This document shows positions 42,968 to 43,069 of a DNA stretch of 43,069 nt, in pieces (the first letter of the stretch is position 1; the number at the start of each line of letters is the position of its first letter). The notes beneath the pieces were generated by a model that was not told where the DNA came from, did no database searches, and worked only from the letters and a program-made list of their open reading frames with translations. This stretch comes from JAUVKA01 sp964465145 (GTDB lineage: Bacteria; Bacteroidota; Bacteroidia; Bacteroidales; UBA12481): contig CAYXJR010000033.1 of the NCBI GenBank assembly GCA_964465145.1, positions 1 through 43,069 of the forward strand, given 5' to 3'. Made by a program: the position numbers and the translations under genes.

Positions 42968-43069
42968 GTAAATCCTTATCCATTAGTATCACAACAAATG
43001 TTTCCAAATAAATTCAGGGCAAACGCATGAAAAAAAGTTAACGGATTTTGGACAGCCATAGCTGTGCTG
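42968..43069. other. Right-edge segment with a possible gene start
   Basis: After the terminator no complete ORF is visible. An ATG at 43027 is followed by seven A and a stop two codons later. One A fewer would open MKKVNGFWTAIAVL, which looks like a signal peptide start and would run off the edge. See the related finding. On the minus strand a short frame also exists, without recognisable content. Confidence 0.3.

Noticed and set aside
1..43069. Mobile elements, tRNA or rRNA genes, CRISPR arrays
   Set aside because: No transposase, integrase, terminal repeats with target duplications, cloverleaf sequences or regularly spaced repeats were found on reading.

Overview
The window reads as a Bacteroidota (Bacteroidales-like) chromosome segment, AT-rich and densely packed. 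The assignment rests on several lineage markers: two cargo proteins with type IX secretion C-terminal signals (one type A, one type B), a PorV-like outer-membrane protein, a DUF4290 gene, a MurA with Asp in place of the catalytic Cys, an EF-G2-type elongation factor, and repeated TAnnTTTG-type -7 promoter boxes. I found no rRNA, tRNA, CRISPR array, transposase or integrase.

Layout. 1-660: a G+C-richer fragment encoding the N-terminus of a PilM-like protein abuts the last ~65 codons of cydB and a 41-codon CydX-like ORF; this is an abrupt composition and content junction, possibly an assembly chimera. 740-8040: envelope housekeeping, with pssA, a PorV-like gene, a Cys-rich secreted protein, and a minus-strand run rsfS-ftsH-LUD-DUF2007-cdsA-psd. 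Three phospholipid genes (pssA, psd, cdsA) lie within 4 kb. 8113-12312: birA, pyrE, coaD and an SLC12-like transporter.

12.4-25.8 kb is the accessory-looking part: an SGNH-like periplasmic protein and a frameshifted AlgI-type MBOAT acyltransferase, divergent from a polyprenyl-phosphate GT2 and a large GT-C-like membrane protein; then a degenerate metallophosphoesterase, a T9SS-exported repeat protein, and a CotH-DUF4956-VTC set. Three of the proteins (SGNH, GT-C-like, CotH) appear to carry a similar jelly-roll-like module, so I infer a co-adapted surface-glycan or surface-polymer modification system. This is the best candidate here for an undescribed system.

25.9-37.0 kb: a sigma-54-type response regulator without an HTH, a NatAB-type ABC exporter, dnaJ-grpE, murA, DUF4290, a UvrD/PcrA helicase and a PKD/type B T9SS cargo. 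37.1-43.1 kb: an EF-G paralogue whose switch II His is replaced by Ala, a periplasmic TPR-CHAT protease-like protein, a small secreted protein with a calcium-loop-like motif, and a strong terminator. The right edge may hold the start of another gene.
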